Shown: one piece after another, positions 9,297 through 19,341 of the stretch
Position numbering within the stretch: the stretch's first letter is position 1
Layout: each line of letters begins with the position of its first letter
Source: Clostridia bacterium
GTDB taxonomy: Bacteria; Bacillota; Clostridia; Lachnospirales; Lachnospiraceae
Length of the DNA: 64,000 nucleotides
Direction: 5' to 3'
Assembly (NCBI GenBank): GCA_910575625.1
Contig: CAJTFD010000007.1
Span: 1-64,000, forward strand
The notes under the pieces: generated by a model
Database searches by the model: none
Seen by the model: only the letters and a program-made list of their open reading frames with translations
Told to the model about the DNA's origin: nothing
Translations under genes and position numbers: made by a program

Positions 9297-9380
9297 AGGA
9301 ACTGTATGCAGATAACCTGTACCAGATGTGTCAGATAAAAAAGACCATCAGATGACATAGGTTATTTACGTACAGTTCCT
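9297..9380. mobile_element. 84-bp MITE-like inverted-repeat element
   Basis: The element begins AGGAACTGTA and ends TACAGTTCCT, perfect 10-bp inverted ends. A second matched block (ATAACCT/AGGTTAT) lies 5 bp further in on each side. It encodes nothing. Its right end supplies the last codons and the TAA stop of the SecB-like gene, so it probably inserted into that gene's 3' end. No target duplication is clear. Confidence 0.55.
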
Positions 9381-9755
9381 TACCATAGCCGCAATATTCA
9401 TCGCAGGCAATACGATCGGCGACATCCCAGGCTGTGTCGTGATACTCGTAATATAACTCCTGATATATGGAAACACGATCGCAATCATATTTTGCTCAAA
9501 CGACAGTTTATCCGCTCCTTCTATGTGGAATAAAGCCCTGCTCTCCACATAGACATAAATGACTTCATTTTCATCTGAAACAGTTGTATTTAATAGAATC
9601 TCATATCTGCCATTTTCAATTTCTCTTATCTCATGCCCAACTTTAAGCCCTAGTTCTAAATCCTCTGAGGGAAAATCCTTCTTCCTAAAAGCGCTTTCTA
9701 TGATCTCGACCTTTTCTAAAACAAGAGAACTTGTATATTCCGACTTGATTTCCAT
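9366..9755 (-). CDS. SecB-like chaperone of a toxin module
   Basis: The 129-residue protein resembles SecB across its core: FHIEGADKLSFEQNMIAIVF followed by PYIRSYITSITTQPGMSPIV and LPAMNIAAM aligns with the SecB segment ending FPYARECITSM and LAPVNFDAL. Firmicutes generally lack the secretion SecB; SecB-like proteins outside Proteobacteria are known as chaperones that protect antitoxins (toxin-antitoxin-chaperone systems). It is the third gene of the module and has a strong AGGAG 7 nt before ATG. The last residues (VRNCT) and stop come from the adjacent inverted-repeat element, so the native tail is probably lost. Function as antitoxin chaperone is inferred. Confidence 0.75.
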   Translation of the reverse strand: MEIKSEYTSSLVLEKVEIIESAFRKKDFPSEDLELGLKVGHEIREIENGRYEILLNTTVSDENEVIYVYVESRALFHIEGADKLSFEQNMIAIVFPYIRSYITSITTQPGMSPIVLPAMNIAAMVRNCT

Positions 9756-9764
9756 GATATTCTC

Positions 9765-10001
9765 CTAACATGCAACAGCAAAATTATCTTTGATATAATA
9801 TGTTCTAGATATAACATTTATTTTTGTCCTGCTATCTGAATGCCCAAAGCAGATCTGAGATGTACCCAGAATACGTCTGATATCTTCACCTGTGACTGGA
9901 TGCATATTCTCCGCATCTCTGAGCATCGGCCGGTCTATGCTGTCACTCAATTCAACATCATATTTTTCACACAATGAATAAAATAAATCTTTATCAAACA
10001 T
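9765..10001 (-). CDS. Small putative antitoxin
   Basis: A 78-residue protein of no recognised family. It is rich in charged residues and ends with an aromatic/hydrophobic stretch (RTYYIKDNFAVAC). Its ATG overlaps the stop of the ART-like gene by one base (TAATG), with GAGGTGG as binding site, and it is followed by the SecB-like gene after 9 bp. Position and size suggest the antitoxin, and the hydrophobic tail could be the chaperone-dependent segment described in other toxin-antitoxin-chaperone systems. Both assignments are inference from context. Confidence 0.6.
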   Translation of the reverse strand: MFDKDLFYSLCEKYDVELSDSIDRPMLRDAENMHPVTGEDIRRILGTSQICFGHSDSRTKINVISRTYYIKDNFAVAC

Positions 10002-10585
10002 TATACCACCTCTTCTTCATCATACACCAGATCCGCCGACTTTATACATTCTTTTCGCGAAACACATATCTGTTTTTCTTTATATCCAAGCCCTATGGTA
10101 TCCATGATCGCTTTTTGTCTTTTTAATTCATCACGGCTTCTCTTTGCCATATACCCCGCTGCACTTTTCGTAAAAGTTCCCATTATGACTGCTATGCCAT
10201 TCTTTTCTTTAAAATAATCAAAGAAAACAGCACGGAATTTTTTATCATCAAAAACCGGCATCGGCCCTGGACGCTCTTTTTCTATCTCTTTGACTGTCTT
10301 TAGCGTTTGCGTCATAAAATAATCTAATTGGGCATTGTCATCCAAATCCAAAACCTCTTCCTCGGGCGCTTCTATGACCGACTTATACACTAATCTACTG
10401 CATTCTCTCTTTTTCAGTAATAGAGTAGAGGCCCACCATTGCGCTTTCCGATAATCGTCAAAAAAATAAACGCCCTGACCCAGCCAATGGTCACTGCGGT
10501 GTGTGCTTTTTCTTGGATCCAATCCATTTTTTTCTATACTATCCCGATATTTAGAGTTGGTTCCGTGATATCCGACCGCTTTCAT
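10001..10585 (-). CDS. ADP-ribosyltransferase-like putative toxin
   Basis: The 194-residue protein opens with GYHGTN, then LGQGVYFFDDYRKAQWWAS. This is the H-G-T ... G-x-G-x-Y-F pattern of ADP-ribosyltransferase-fold proteins such as DUF3990 toxins. The middle is variable and the C-terminus is Lys/Glu-rich. It lacks a signal peptide and should act in the cytoplasm. It leads a three-gene unit with the small partner and the SecB-like chaperone. AAGGAAGAG precedes the ATG, and a promoter lies at 10649-10677. Base composition (AT-rich) differs from the GC-rich neighbours, consistent with transfer. NAD use and target are not shown by sequence. Confidence 0.7.
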   Translation of the reverse strand: MKAVGYHGTNSKYRDSIEKNGLDPRKSTHRSDHWLGQGVYFFDDYRKAQWWASTLLLKKRECSRLVYKSVIEAPEEEVLDLDDNAQLDYFMTQTLKTVKEIEKERPGPMPVFDDKKFRAVFFDYFKEKNGIAVIMGTFTKSAAGYMAKRSRDELKRQKAIMDTIGLGYKEKQICVSRKECIKSADLVYDEEEVV

Positions 10586-10648
10586 TGATCACTCTTCCTT
10601 TACAATCTATGATCTGTCCTATTTCAACATTCTTTTTTAGCTGAATCG

Positions 10649-10677
10649 AATATACCATTTTTCTCTTCTAAAATCAA
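10649..10677 (-). promoter_or_regulatory. Promoter of the ART/SecB-like module
   Basis: -35 TTGATT (10672-10677), 17 bp, -10 TATATT (10649-10654) on the minus strand, about 60 nt before the toxin start. It is separated from the ATP synthase operon by a terminator. Confidence 0.6.
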
Positions 10678-10688
10678 TACCCTCTATG

Positions 10689-10722
10689 AAAAAACCTCCG
10701 CTCATACTGCACGGAGGTTTTT
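10689..10722 (-). terminator. ATP synthase operon terminator
   Basis: A stem of AACCTCCG/CGGAGGTT with an 11-nt loop is flanked by A and T tracts on both sides, so it can act in both directions. It lies just after atpC. Confidence 0.85.
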
Positions 10723-10727
10723 TATCA

Positions 10728-11129
10728 CTATTTCTTTACACTCAACCGCACCAACGCCCTATGGAGCTTGGCCTCGGCCCGCTTATATTCGCGGTCGGAA
10801 AGTCCGCTCTTCGACAAGACTTCCTCGGCCCGTTTCTTGGCCGCATTCGCCCTGTCTTCGTCAATATCCTCTTTCCATTCCCAAGTTGTAGCCAGCAAGT
10901 GACAAGTGCCGTCTAACATGGACAGCATCCCGCCGATACAGGCGGCGTCCCGCCGGGTCCCATCCTCATATACGATATGGGCTTCCCCCATGCCGAGCGC
11001 CGTGCAGAAATTGATATGTCTCGCAAGGATCGCCAGATCCCCTGTGATACTCCTGCATACAACACGGGCCACTTCATCCTCAAACAACAGGCCGTCTGGT
11101 GTTCCGATCCGTAATGGAAATGTCGCCAT
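10728..11129 (-). CDS. atpC: ATP synthase epsilon subunit
   Basis: The 133-residue protein has the epsilon N-terminal beta-sandwich (FPLRIGTPDGLLFEDEVARV, GDLAILARH) and a C-terminal helical hairpin (DEDRANAAKKRAEEVLSK to LHRALVRL). It is part of the F1 central stalk and couples rotation to, and can inhibit, catalysis. Last gene of the operon, 12 bp after atpD. Confidence 0.95.
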   Translation of the reverse strand: MATFPLRIGTPDGLLFEDEVARVVCRSITGDLAILARHINFCTALGMGEAHIVYEDGTRRDAACIGGMLSMLDGTCHLLATTWEWKEDIDEDRANAAKKRAEEVLSKSGLSDREYKRAEAKLHRALVRLSVKK

Positions 11130-11141
11130 AGACAGCCTCCT

Positions 11142-12593
<1,452 letters not shown>

Positions 12594-12600
12594 TCACCTT

Positions 12601-13455
12601 TTAGATGCTCTCCGCACCTGCGACAATCTCCGTGATCTCCTGCGTTATGCTTGCCTGACGCACCCTGTTGTAGAACAGGTTCAGCTTCTCGATCATTTCT
12701 TCTGCATTGCTGGTGGCCGCTTCCATGGCCGTCCTTCTGGCTGCCAGTTCGCTGGCAAGACCGTCACAGACGCCGCCATAGACCACACCTGCCAGATACT
12801 CCGGCACGATAGCATCGAATACCTCAGCGCTGCTGGGCTCATACAGGATCTGGCTGCGGGCCTTCTTCTCTTCCTCCGTCTCCTCCAGATCCTTGAGCGG
12901 GAGCGCGGAACACACCTGGGGCTGCTGTGACAGCATGGAGACAAATTCCGTATAGCAAAGCTGGATGTGCCCAAAAGTCCCGTTTTTAAATTCCTGGCAC
13001 AGAAGCTTCGCGATCTCAAAACAGTCTGCCACAGAGATCGTCGCCACCTCGGCATACGCCTCACTCACGCACGGGATGCCTTTGCGGTGGAAATATTCCA
13101 CCGCCTTTTTCCCGATCGGCAGCACCATATAGTCCTTGCCCGCAGCATCCGCCTCCAGGCATTTGAACAGATTGGAATTGTATCCGCCTGCCAGCCCGCG
13201 GTCGCCCGCGATCACCACATAGCAATATTTTTCGCTCGCTGCATCCCGGGCGTACACGGAATCAAAGTCTGTATTCTCTCCCGCGATATCCCGCAGTGTC
13301 TGATGCAGTTCCCGGAAATAGGGACGGCAGGTCTCTGCCCTCTCCTTCGCCTTACGCAGTTTGGAGGATGCCACAAGTTCCATTGCTTTGGTAATCTGCA
13401 TGGTGCTCTGCACACTCTTAATACGCAGCTTTACCGCTTTCATGTTTGCAGCCAT
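12601..13455 (-). CDS. atpG: ATP synthase gamma subunit
   Basis: The 284-residue gamma subunit shows the conserved N-terminal helix (RIKSVQSTMQITKAMELVAS), GDRGLAGGYNSN, and the C-terminal helix ending RQASITQEITEIVAGAESI. It is the rotating shaft of F1. Length is normal. Confidence 0.96.
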   Translation of the reverse strand: MAANMKAVKLRIKSVQSTMQITKAMELVASSKLRKAKERAETCRPYFRELHQTLRDIAGENTDFDSVYARDAASEKYCYVVIAGDRGLAGGYNSNLFKCLEADAAGKDYMVLPIGKKAVEYFHRKGIPCVSEAYAEVATISVADCFEIAKLLCQEFKNGTFGHIQLCYTEFVSMLSQQPQVCSALPLKDLEETEEEKKARSQILYEPSSAEVFDAIVPEYLAGVVYGGVCDGLASELAARRTAMEAATSNAEEMIEKLNLFYNRVRQASITQEITEIVAGAESI

Positions 13456-13475
13456 ATGTTTCCTCCTCTATCACA

Positions 13476-15014
13476 TCATTTGCCGGCACTCTCAGGTTTT
13501 GTGCTGAGAAAATGCTCTGTATAACTCTCTAATACTTTTTTCAGTTTCTCATCCGTCGCTTCTTCCAGCTTGGACGTCTCACGGATCTCTTTCATCACAG
13601 CGATCCCGTCTGCGTCGGCATCCAGGTAACTGTATAAGCCCATCTCGTAATCATGTACGTCTTCCACAGCTACCTTAGACAGGATCCCCTTGGTAACGGC
13701 ATACAAGATCGCTACCTGTTTCTCTACTGGTACAGGCGCACCCTGGTTCTGCTTGAGCACTTCCACGATACGGGCACCCTGATCCAGACGCGCCTTTGTG
13801 TCGGCATCCAGGTCCGAGCCAAACTGTGCGAAACTCTGCAGCTCCCTGTACTGTGAATAGATCAGCTTCAGTGTACCGGCCACTTTCTTCATGGCCTTGA
13901 TCTGTGCGTCACCACCAACACGGGATACGGAGATACCCGGGTTTACCGCCGGCATAACGCCGGAGTGGAACAACTCTGTCTCCAGGAAGATCTGACCGTC
14001 TGTGATGGAGATAACGTTGGTCGGGATATATGCCGACACGTCACCAGCCTGGGTCTCGATCACGGGCAGGGCTGTCAGGGAACCGCCGCCATGTTCATCG
14101 TCCATCTTCGCTGCACGCTCTAAGAGCCTTGAGTGCAGATAGAAGACGTCGCCCGGGTAAGCCTCACGTCCTGGCGGACGGCGGATCAGCAGGGACAGCG
14201 CACGGTAAGCCACCGCATGTTTACTCAAGTCATCATAGATGATCAGCACATGTTTTCCCTGTGCCATAAAATATTCACCCATTGCACACCCGGTATAAGG
14301 TGCAATGAACTGCAGCGGGCTGGCCTCGGAAGCCGTCGCCGCTACCACGATGCTGTACTCCATAGCGCCATTCTTCGTCAGATCTTCCACAAGGCTTGCC
14401 ACTGTGGAACGTTTCTGTCCGATCGCCACGTAGATACAGATCACGTCCTGGCCTTTCTGGTTGATGATCGTATCCACCGCCAGTGTGGTCTTACCTGTCT
14501 GGCGGTCACCGATGATCAGCTCACGCTGGCCGCGTCCGATCGGTACCATGGAGTCAATAGCCTTGATCCCGGTCTGGAGAGGTTCTGATACGTGCTGTCT
14601 CTCACAGATACCCGGCGCACGGCTCTCAATAGGTCTGAATTCTTTCGTCTCGATAGGTCCCGCACCATCTATGGGTTGTCCAAGTGCATTTACGACACGC
14701 CCGATCATGGCATCGCCAACGGGTACAGATACGACCTTTCCGGTACGTTTTACAGTCTGCCCCTCACCGATATTCTCATCGGAACCAAATAATACGATGG
14801 ATACACTGTTCTCTTCCAGGTTCTGTGCCATACCGAAACTGCCGTCTTCAAATTCCAGCAATTCTCCGGCCATGCAGTCAATAAGGCCGCTGGCCCTGGC
14901 AATACCGTCACCGACCATCAGGACTGTACCCGTCTCGTTCTGCTGTATCGTATTCTCGTAATATTTGATCTGACTGCGGATGACCTTGGATATTTCTTCA
15001 GGTTTTAATTGCAT
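13476..15014 (-). CDS. atpA: ATP synthase alpha subunit
   Basis: The 512-residue protein has the P-loop [13 protein letters not shown], a conserved Gln/Lys-rich GQKRSTVA, and [16 protein letters not shown]. It is the non-catalytic nucleotide-binding subunit of F1. Length and gene position between atpH and atpG are standard. Confidence 0.97.
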   Translation of the reverse strand: MQLKPEEISKVIRSQIKYYENTIQQNETGTVLMVGDGIARASGLIDCMAGELLEFEDGSFGMAQNLEENSVSIVLFGSDENIGEGQTVKRTGKVVSVPVGDAMIGRVVNALGQPIDGAGPIETKEFRPIESRAPGICERQHVSEPLQTGIKAIDSMVPIGRGQRELIIGDRQTGKTTLAVDTIINQKGQDVICIYVAIGQKRSTVASLVEDLTKNGAMEYSIVVAATASEASPLQFIAPYTGCAMGEYFMAQGKHVLIIYDDLSKHAVAYRALSLLIRRPPGREAYPGDVFYLHSRLLERAAKMDDEHGGGSLTALPVIETQAGDVSAYIPTNVISITDGQIFLETELFHSGVMPAVNPGISVSRVGGDAQIKAMKKVAGTLKLIYSQYRELQSFAQFGSDLDADTKARLDQGARIVEVLKQNQGAPVPVEKQVAILYAVTKGILSKVAVEDVHDYEMGLYSYLDADADGIAVMKEIRETSKLEEATDEKLKKVLESYTEHFLSTKPESAGK

Positions 15015-15030
15015 GTTTCCATTCCCATCC

Positions 15031-15570
15031 TTATACGATTACTTCACTTAGTTTCTTGGAAATACCAGACAGACGGCTCTGTACCGTGCCGTCCAGCTGT
15101 TTTCCTTCCAGTTCTACGCGCAGACCCGCCAACACCGATGGATCGATCCGCTGCTTGAGGGAGATCGTCTTCCCACTGATCTTCTCCAGCTTCTCTTTCA
15201 GTGCCGACATCTGTTCCTCACTCAGCTCTGTTGCACTGGTGACCACAGCCTCGGATATGTTATGATCTGCATTATAGCGCCGCGTAAACTCATCACAGCA
15301 GCCAGAAAACTCTGCCAATATATTCCGTTCACACAACAATTTTAAAAAGCTTATCAAATACTTTTCAGCCTTATCACCAAACGCCTTGTCTATCAGTCCG
15401 ATCCGCTCCTGATTCGGGATGGACGGCTCTGACAACAGCCTTATATAATCGGGGTTTTCCCGAAATAACTGCCGGATCTGGGTCATCTGTTCCCCGATAT
15501 CCTCTGTGAGCTGTTCCTCGGCGGCAAGATCATAGAGGCTTCCGCCGTATAGCCTAGCAGCCTGCGTCAT
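15031..15570 (-). CDS. atpH: ATP synthase delta subunit
   Basis: A 179-residue OSCP/delta protein with typical start ([19 protein letters not shown]) and end ([20 protein letters not shown] then SVQSRLSG-type helix). It joins the peripheral stalk to F1. The first codons overlap atpF by 4 bp. Confidence 0.94.
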   Translation of the reverse strand: MTQAARLYGGSLYDLAAEEQLTEDIGEQMTQIRQLFRENPDYIRLLSEPSIPNQERIGLIDKAFGDKAEKYLISFLKLLCERNILAEFSGCCDEFTRRYNADHNISEAVVTSATELSEEQMSALKEKLEKISGKTISLKQRIDPSVLAGLRVELEGKQLDGTVQSRLSGISKKLSEVIV

Positions 15571-16070
15571 GATCCCTCACCTACATTCGCTATAAATTCA
15601 TTGATCAGTTTCGTATGATCCTCCTCACGGAGTTCACGCCCAATGGCTTTGCCGGCAATCTCCATTGCCATGCTGCCAATCTCATCTTTGATCTCATTGA
15701 CCGCTTTTGCCTTTTCCATGGCAATATCTTTCTCGGCCTTCGTCTTGATGGTTGCTGCCTGCTGGGTAGCTTCCCGGATCATCTCTTCGCTCTGTACCGC
15801 GGCTGTCTTTTGAGCTGTGCTCAAGATCTCATTAGCCTTATTCTTTGCCTCCTGCATATTCTGCTCATATTCAGCTTTCATAGCTTGGGCATCGTCTTTT
15901 GCTTTCACCGCATCCTGGATCTCAGCGTCCGCCATCGCTCTCCTCTTCTCCAGCATCGCATTCACTGGTTTGAACAAGAAGCGTTTAAAGATATAGACCT
16001 GGATCAAAAGGTTGCAGATCTGCGCAATGAAGGTCCACGGCACGAATCCTACTAATTCCTGTACCTGCAT
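15567..16070 (-). CDS. atpF: ATP synthase b subunit
   Basis: The 167-residue protein has one N-terminal membrane helix (WTFIAQICNLLIQVYIFKRF), the FLFKPVNAMLEKRR junction, and a long charged coiled coil. It forms the peripheral stalk that holds F1 against Fo. Confidence 0.95.
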   Translation of the reverse strand: MQVQELVGFVPWTFIAQICNLLIQVYIFKRFLFKPVNAMLEKRRAMADAEIQDAVKAKDDAQAMKAEYEQNMQEAKNKANEILSTAQKTAAVQSEEMIREATQQAATIKTKAEKDIAMEKAKAVNEIKDEIGSMAMEIAGKAIGRELREEDHTKLINEFIANVGEGS

Positions 16071-16109
16071 GCTTGTAACCTCCTGTTCTGCTGCTTTTTA
16101 AATACGATA

Positions 16110-16466
<357 letters not shown>

Positions 16467-17228
16467 TCAGGATCCCTCCGCCGCATTGGCGATGAACATG
16501 ACTGTCAGCATACTGAAGATCAGCGGCTGCAGCAGGCCGGAGAGCCAGTCAAAATAAAACGACAGGATCGCCGGGATACCAACGTCCAAGATCGGGATCT
16601 GGGACAGGACTGCACCTACCACGCCTGGGATCAGCCCCAATAATTTTGAGCTTGCCATAGCCAGCGCTGTGTAGAGCAGGGTGTTGATGACCACGCCTGA
16701 CAGGATATTACCGAAATGACGGAACGACATACCGATCGGTGTTGCGATCTCTGACAGGACGTTGAACGGTGCCAGGATCGGGATCGGTTTGGTGTAATCC
16801 AACAGATACCCGCCCAGGCCATTTGTCTGGATCTTCTGTTTCGTGATCAGTATAAATACGATCACAGCCCATGCCAGCTCTGTATCCAGATCCGCCGTGG
16901 GACTCCTCACCCCAAAAAGGCTGATCAGGTTCGAGCATACGCCGGTGGCGAACAGTGCTGCCACGAACGGGACAAAATAACGGAATCTCTCGCCCATGTT
17001 GCCCACTACGAAGTTATTTGCCAGTTCCACCAGCATCTCTGCCACAGCCTGCCGCTTGGAGATCTTCTCCACCTTCAGGTCATGCGTCAGCCACAGACAC
17101 AATACTGTGAGTATCAGAAGTACCACCCAGCTGACTACGATCGTCTCGCTGACGGCGAGCGGCCCTAATATCGGCAGGTCGATCGGCAGGGTAAATAAGA
17201 CTTTGGCGCCTGAAATATCTACATCCAT
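16467..17228 (-). CDS. atpB: ATP synthase a subunit
   Basis: The 253-residue membrane protein has five to six hydrophobic segments and the conserved stator arginine in SFRHFGNILSG (about residue 165). It forms the ion half-channels beside the c ring. It lies between the AtpI gene and atpE as usual. Confidence 0.95.
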   Translation of the reverse strand: MDVDISGAKVLFTLPIDLPILGPLAVSETIVVSWVVLLILTVLCLWLTHDLKVEKISKRQAVAEMLVELANNFVVGNMGERFRYFVPFVAALFATGVCSNLISLFGVRSPTADLDTELAWAVIVFILITKQKIQTNGLGGYLLDYTKPIPILAPFNVLSEIATPIGMSFRHFGNILSGVVINTLLYTALAMASSKLLGLIPGVVGAVLSQIPILDVGIPAILSFYFDWLSGLLQPLIFSMLTVMFIANAAEGS

Positions 17229-17309
17229 TTCCTTTTTTCACCTCCTCTCTGGCTGTGTATGTGTCTCAGTCATAAAACATACTGCCCGTGACCATCCAGC
17301 CTTTGTCGG

Positions 17310-17729
17310 TCACGAGATCCGGTTTGTCATCCCCAAAAACTTGATGCCTATACTCGGGATGAACAGGGGAACGATCCCCGCTGCAAACTGGAAACAAGGG
17401 ATTATGATAGCCGCCACCACCCAGAGCATCTGGAACATCATCCTCTGGGTATAGCTTGCCCGCATCTTTGTCCGGGCGCTTCCCTCATCTGTGGCAGCAG
17501 CAACTTTCTGTACCGTCAGCCCCATCCAGAAAAAATTCAGGACGGCGACAAGGCCACCTCCAATCCCCCCCAGGATGACAGTGTAGCCAAAAGGCACCGT
17601 GCCGGGCACGATAAAGTGGAGCACAGCGAAAATGATCCACATGAGCGTCACACCCACGGCTGTGATCACGACCATCCTCTGCGTCTCTTTCTTGACTGCC
17701 GGCTGGATCTCTTTGATCAAACCACTCAT
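17310..17729 (-). CDS. atpI: ATP synthase subunit I
   Basis: A 139-residue protein with four predicted membrane helices, including VILGGIGGGLVAVLNFFWMG. This matches the AtpI family that assists c-ring assembly and is encoded at the head of atp operons. Sequence conservation is weak; the call rests on topology and position. Confidence 0.8.
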   Translation of the reverse strand: MSGLIKEIQPAVKKETQRMVVITAVGVTLMWIIFAVLHFIVPGTVPFGYTVILGGIGGGLVAVLNFFWMGLTVQKVAAATDEGSARTKMRASYTQRMMFQMLWVVAAIIIPCFQFAAGIVPLFIPSIGIKFLGMTNRIS

Positions 17730-17777
17730 AACTTGATTACCTCCGGTCTGTTTTTTCCTAGTTTGCCATACGCGGCG

Positions 17778-18050
17778 TCAATGATGGCTGTTGAAAGATA
17801 TCTTGGCTTTCTCCTCTTTTTTCTCCTGCCGTCCGGTCACCGTCATGAACACTTTGTATGCAGACATACCCGAACCGCCCAGGCCAAAGAAAAAACCAGG
17901 GATATAGACCCAACCGCCCAAACCCACATGGGCATAGAGCCACCAACATAGAGCCAAGCAGAGCAAAAGAGGTGCGACAAGCGAGATACCCAACTGGCCC
18001 AACAATGTGATGTTCCTCATCATCTCCGAAATACCCGTCCACTTCTTCAT
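17778..18050 (-). CDS. AtpZ/AtpI family membrane protein
   Basis: A 90-residue protein with two hydrophobic hairpin helices (GQLGISLVAPLLLCLALCWW and VYIPGFFFGLGGSGMSAYKV). The Gly-rich second helix is typical of AtpZ-like F0F1 accessory proteins, which have been linked to Mg2+/Ca2+ transport or assembly. It is the first gene of the operon, with GGAG and ATG just after the promoter. A frame in the same span on the same strand is a shadow. Confidence 0.75.
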   Translation of the reverse strand: MKKWTGISEMMRNITLLGQLGISLVAPLLLCLALCWWLYAHVGLGGWVYIPGFFFGLGGSGMSAYKVFMTVTGRQEKKEEKAKISFNSHH

Positions 18051-18065
18051 AGTCCGCTACTCCTT

Positions 18066-18094
18066 ATTCTAACAGTTTCTTATCTTATACGCAA
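18066..18094 (-). promoter_or_regulatory. ATP synthase operon promoter
   Basis: -35 TTGCGT (18089-18094), 17 bp, -10 TAGAAT (18066-18071) on the minus strand. The transcript would start only about 10 nt before AAGGAG. Confidence 0.6.
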
Positions 18095-18128
18095 TCTATT
18101 TTTCCAATTTCGATACAATTACTTTTTA

Positions 18129-18164
18129 CAAAATTTTTGTCGGATTTTTGTCGGATTTTTGTGT
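18129..18164. repeat. Short tandem repeat upstream of the atp operon
   Basis: About three copies of TTTTTGTCGGA occur head to tail (18129-18164), the last degenerate. The array sits 35 bp upstream of the atp -35 box. Meaning unknown. Confidence 0.6.
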
Positions 18165-18203
18165 GGATTCTTTTGAAATCCGTCTTTTGTCTAAAAAATC
18201 AGT

Positions 18204-19325
18204 TCAATCGTACAGGATGCCTGTCGCTTCCGCTTCCTTTAGACTCTGCTCATCCACCCAGACATGTTCCACTTTGATGTTTTCCTGTGTCCCGTCCGGC
18301 TGGCTGGGCAGCGCCGCATAAAAAGCTGCCTGGATCGTCTGGCGGGCCATGTGCGGTATATCCTGGACGACTGCGCCCGTCTCCCGCCCCTCATGGATTG
18401 CCTGCATCTGCTGTCTTCCCGCGTCAAATCCCACCAGGGGGATCTCTTTTTCCGGATAGTCTTCCAAAACTGCGAGCGCCTGTTCCGCAATGGCCTGGCT
18501 GGTACAGAAGATACCGTCCACACGGCCCTCCTCCAACACTTCCCGGATGACCGCCTCCGTGCTCTTACCTTCTGCCTCTTCCGTCCCTGTAAAAACCCGT
18601 TCCACTTTCACATCCTCGTAGTTTTCCCGGATCTCTTTCCTAAAACCTTTGACCCGGCTTTGGGCCGCCTGACTGTAGGGCGCATCCGCAAACACCACGG
18701 CCTTTCCTGTCTGGTCCATGGCCGCACAGAGCTGCCGCGCAGCCTCCGCACCGGCCGCCTGGTTATCCGTGGCACAGAATACGGTCCCGTCCCCGTTTTT
18801 CACTTTGGAGTCGAAGAGCACCACAGGGATCCCGTTGTCCCTGGCCGTCTCCATCTGGGCCTGGCACGAATTCATATCGATGGCGGCAAGGCACAATACC
18901 GACGGATTCTCCGCCAGCACCGCATCGATCGTGTTGATCTGCTCCTCCACCTCCTCCTCCGAATCCGGCCCTTCAAACGTCACCTGCACGGCACGCTCCC
19001 CTTCCAGACCATAAAACGTGTTGATATACTCCACCGCTTCCTTCATGTATTTTTTCATGCTTTTCCAATAACCGCCCTCCGTGGATTTTGCCACGACGGC
19101 GATATGTATGCCCTCTGCCGGTACGGCCTCCTCCAACTGGAGTAAAGGTTCCTCTGCCAGGGCCATCCCCACATCTTCTGAAGCTGTCCCGGCGGCCTGA
19201 CTGGTCTGCGTCTGTGCCGGCGCCGTTTGTGCAGAAGCCGCCGCTGTACGGCTCTCGACGCCGCAGCCGGAAACCCCTGCCAGAACTGTCACAAAACATA
19301 TTATCCCTGCCAATGCTCTCTTCAT
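18204..19325 (-). CDS. Sugar-type periplasmic-binding-protein lipoprotein
   Basis: The 373-residue protein has a lipoprotein signal (hydrophobic stretch then VSGCG, Cys21), an Ala/Thr/Gln-rich linker, and a type I periplasmic-binding fold from about residue 72 (IHIAVVAKSTEGGYWKSMKK, FCATDNQAAG, DGIFCTSQAIAEQA, VGFDAG). This is the family binding ribose, galactose or autoinducer-like ligands. No ABC permease or kinase is adjacent, so it is an orphan receptor or shares a transporter elsewhere. Ligand unknown. AAAGGGG precedes the ATG. Confidence 0.85.
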   Translation of the reverse strand: MKRALAGIICFVTVLAGVSGCGVESRTAAASAQTAPAQTQTSQAAGTASEDVGMALAEEPLLQLEEAVPAEGIHIAVVAKSTEGGYWKSMKKYMKEAVEYINTFYGLEGERAVQVTFEGPDSEEEVEEQINTIDAVLAENPSVLCLAAIDMNSCQAQMETARDNGIPVVLFDSKVKNGDGTVFCATDNQAAGAEAARQLCAAMDQTGKAVVFADAPYSQAAQSRVKGFRKEIRENYEDVKVERVFTGTEEAEGKSTEAVIREVLEEGRVDGIFCTSQAIAEQALAVLEDYPEKEIPLVGFDAGRQQMQAIHEGRETGAVVQDIPHMARQTIQAAFYAALPSQPDGTQENIKVEHVWVDEQSLKEAEATGILYD

Positions 19326-19341
19326 ACAAAATTCCCCTTTG

